64,000 nucleotides of DNA. It comes from Eucommia ulmoides (taxonomy: Eukaryota > Streptophyta > Magnoliopsida > Garryales > Eucommiaceae). The notes under the pieces are model-generated. The model saw nothing but the letters and a program-made list of their open reading frames with translations, did not search any database and was not told the DNA's origin. The translations under genes and the position numbers were made by a program. Positions 61,900 through 64,000 of the stretch are shown here, one piece after another. The stretch spans positions 23,289,803 through 23,353,802 of the forward strand of contig CM028339.1 in NCBI GenBank assembly GCA_016647705.1. Reading direction: 5' to 3'. Position 1 is the stretch's first letter, and each line of letters opens with the position of its first letter.

Positions 61900-62898
61900 T
61901 TGCAGATCTCCCTCATTGACTACTGATCTTGGAATTCGCTAAGTCCAGTTGGGGACGGTAAATCAAGCACACTTTTTGATGTGAAACCGAGGGTATGATG
62001 TTTGTCCGTCTTTTGGTATTATTTATTTTTTGAAGGCCGAAATGGTCTCAGAGTGTGTTTGGATATGAATTGAGGAGTTTGAATGCTCAGGGTAGTGTTT
62101 CGTACTTAAAACCGTTGAAGTCGTGAAGTGGAAACGAGTGGTGTGGAACCTTGTTGTGAAAAAATGAAGAAAACAAGAAAAACCAGCAGGGAGCCCACCG
62201 CTGCCACGGTGAAACTCCAATGAGCAAAATTTAAAAGAAAAAGACGCTTCACCGCCGCAACGGTGATCCCACCACCGCGGCGGTGAAGCCCCTGTTCGAA
62301 TTAAATAGGCGTCACTTCAGAGAACATCCGAAAAAATCACCCAAAATTCCCATAAACTCTCCATTTTCATCTTCCAAACCGTTGCCAAATCCAAAAATAC
62401 ATCATTGCATTTTCCAAATTAAAGATTTCCACCATTTTCATTCACCAAAAACTCAATTGTCAACCCATTTTCGGAATCTCAGGTTTGAGCAACCGAATTG
62501 GCGATTTCTTCCATTCTCAACCCGTTTAACCTATTTTTTTTTTTTTTTGACAAGTGTTCTTGATCTTATATTTCATGTTTATGTTGAAATCATGGGTTGA
62601 TTAGCATATAAATTTCAAGAATGATTGAATTTGGATTATTCCCTAAACCCTTGAACCCCATTTTTGCGATTTTCTTTATCACTTTGGGGTTTCGGATTGA
62701 TTTTTGGTGATGAACATTATTTCTATGGCTAGTTGCATTGTCTGATACAAGATTACATGCTACATTGTTGAAATTTTGTTGAATCCATTGTGATTGGTGT
62801 GTGCCCTTTGCGATTGCTTCGTGTTCTTGACGGTTTTGATTCGTGGGATTGCTTTACATTGTTCATATGTGACTGGGTTGTCGTGTTTGTAATTGTGA
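61900..62898 (+). other. Non-coding spacer of the Athila/Tat-type element
   Basis: It runs from the end of the protease region to the env-position ORF. It contains three more CACCGCCGCGGCGGTG-type palindromes (62191, 62249 and 62271), and otherwise looks like 5'-leader DNA (TCATCTTCC, CAAAAATAC, introns not evident). No gene is seen. Confidence 0.6.
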
Positions 62899-63759
62899 TT
62901 GATAGGGATAAAGCCAAAACGTGCTGCATTGAAACGACCAAGGGGAGAAGGATCCGGTTCTCAAGCCGGGGTCTCCGCTAGCAACTTTGACTCAAGCCGC
63001 TTTGTTTCAAAACTAGTTAATGAGCACTTTAATCGATTCGAGCATAAGGGGACTTGCATTAGGCAACGGGGCTTTGGGCCATTGGAAGATCTTCCGGCAG
63101 AGTTCTTAAGTGTCATACGAAGCCAAGGTTGGGAGAAATTTTGCCAATCACCACTCCGGGGGGAGGTGGCTCTAGTTAGGGAATTTTATGCGAACATTGT
63201 TGAAGCCCAAAACAATCGGACAAGGGTCCGTACTTGTCCCATCCTCTTTAGTCCCGAAATGATAAATGAAGTATTGGGGTTGGTTGTGCCGAAACGATCT
63301 CAAGACACGTACGGAGATAGTGACCCAAGCATGAATACGGTGATTCGGGCCCTAACCGCTAGAAATGTCTAATGGACTCATACAGGGCCGGGTCTAGCCA
63401 TCTTGGCCAAGTTCCTGAATCCAATTCCAAAGATATGACATCATTTCGTTTGTGTGAGCCTTCTCCCGACATCTCACTTGTTCGGCGTCTCGAAAGGACG
63501 AACTATGACGCTATATGCTATCCAGGAAATTTGGCTGGAGCAGTACAACATCATAAATGAGAATGCCGAGCTCCAAATTTTCCTGGACCATTATACTCGC
63601 CAACAAGATCAGGTCCAGCAGCTCCTTGGCACGCACATTGGTTTCGATATGAGCACTTATCCGCCAATGCCGCAATTCCAGCCACACCAATTGCAACTGC
63701 TACACAATCCTTTCCAACGAAATGGTGGTGGTGATGACATTCTCCCCGATGGATGGTAA
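62899..63759 (+). pseudogene. Env-position ORF with 'putative plant transposon protein' domain
   Basis: One frame reads from MIGIKPKRAALKRPRGEGSG through SSRFVSKLVNEHFNRFEHKG, RQRGFGPLEDLPAEF, GWEKFC, ALVREFYANIVEAQ and ILFSPEMINEVLGLV to a stop at 63370-63372. It then continues past that stop and one more (HHFVCVSLLPTSHLFGVSKG, MTLYAIQEIWLEQYN, FLDHYTRQQDQVQQLLGTHI) to a TAA at 63757-63759. The RFVS...ERGF...LVREFYANL...I...IN pattern is the plant transposon-protein domain commonly found downstream of pol in Athila-type elements; its function is unknown. The Met at 62899 is the first in frame but the true start is uncertain. A deletion around LYAIQEIWL is likely because the usual helical region after LLYAI is missing. 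Confidence 0.7.
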
Positions 63760-64000
63760 GAGGTGAGGCTTCTATATCTCACCTCCTAGGTATGTGTTCG
63801 AAACCATTTTTTATCGTGATTGCTATATAATGCTATTGGGTTCACTACCCAGTCAGTGTAGACACTGCCTATTTTAAGTTTGGGGGAGATTCTCATCCAA
63901 TTTTGTTTTTGTTGAAGAATGATGAAATTTTTCTATGTGTTATATTGGCCTAGATATGTTTAGTACGTATGCTTAGTTTTATGCCTTGTAGACATTTTGA

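Larger units (their letters stand above)
57898..64000 (+). mobile_element. Athila/Tat-type Ty3 element lacking RT and integrase (3' LTR outside the window)
   Basis: The order is 5' LTR, tRNA-Asp PBS, gag-protease, a gap where RT-RNase H-integrase should be, a non-coding stretch with GTCCAGTTGGGGACGGTAAA (near 61946), an env-position ORF and a purine tract (TTTAAGTTTGGGGGAG, about 63873-63888). The non-coding marker normally follows the end of pol, so about 4 kb of pol is missing between about 61915 and 61940. The 3' LTR (TGATAGG...) is not reached by position 64000. Confidence 0.8.

Overview
This window looks like nuclear DNA of a flowering plant, most likely a eudicot. The grounds are an AT-rich background with many long (TA)n, poly-A and poly-T runs, a plant-type nuclear tRNA-Trp(CCA), an intronless DYW-class pentatricopeptide-repeat (PPR) gene, plant mobile domain (PMD) sequence, a tRNA-Asp-primed Athila/Tat-type Ty3 element and captured fragments of plant genes. 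Only about 2.7 kb (46.13-48.81 kb) is clearly functional single-copy DNA. Almost everything else is nested, decayed mobile DNA.

Layout. 0-2.3 kb: Helitron-like DNA carrying two PEX6-like pseudo-exons. 3.0-5.3 kb: a SINE with a 19-bp target-site duplication (TSD), then a MULE (9-bp TSD) with a Tourist-like MITE inside it. 5.5-10 kb: a small TRIM, a decayed copia polymerase fragment and a 1.5-kb LTR element holding a plastid phosphate-translocator fragment. 10.2-11.5 kb: a Pack-MULE holding a BTB/POZ (POB1/LRB-like) fragment and an LRR receptor-kinase fragment. 11.5-16.1 kb: tandem arrays, including a ~185-bp satellite in both orientations around a large hairpin. 16.2-29.7 kb: a PMD pseudogene, three unrecognised decaying ORFs, a 2.7-kb solo LTR and a scattered family of short GC hairpins. 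29.7-31.8 kb: a CACTA-type terminus followed by ten more satellite units. 32.5-44.5 kb: a minus-strand Ty3/chromovirus-like LTR element with no coding capacity, itself hit by one Tourist-like MITE and two 2.7-kb solo LTRs. Three of these nested insertions (two here, one in the MULE at 3.4-5.3 kb) can be proved because a sister copy in the window keeps the empty site. 44.5-45.4 kb: a cluster of GTTAAC-type palindromes. 46.1-48.8 kb: tRNA-Trp and the PPR gene. 50.1-50.5 kb: a TRIM. 52.6-55.6 kb: a MULE containing a solo Athila-type LTR. 55.6-57.9 kb: a copia gag-pol pseudogene cut by an Athila/Tat-type element that runs off the right edge; it keeps gag, protease and an env-position ORF but lacks reverse transcriptase and integrase.

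The host genes do not form a pathway. The tRNA-Trp and the organelle RNA-editing-type PPR gene are simply neighbours, 251 bp apart. All identifications come from reading the sequence; no database search was run.
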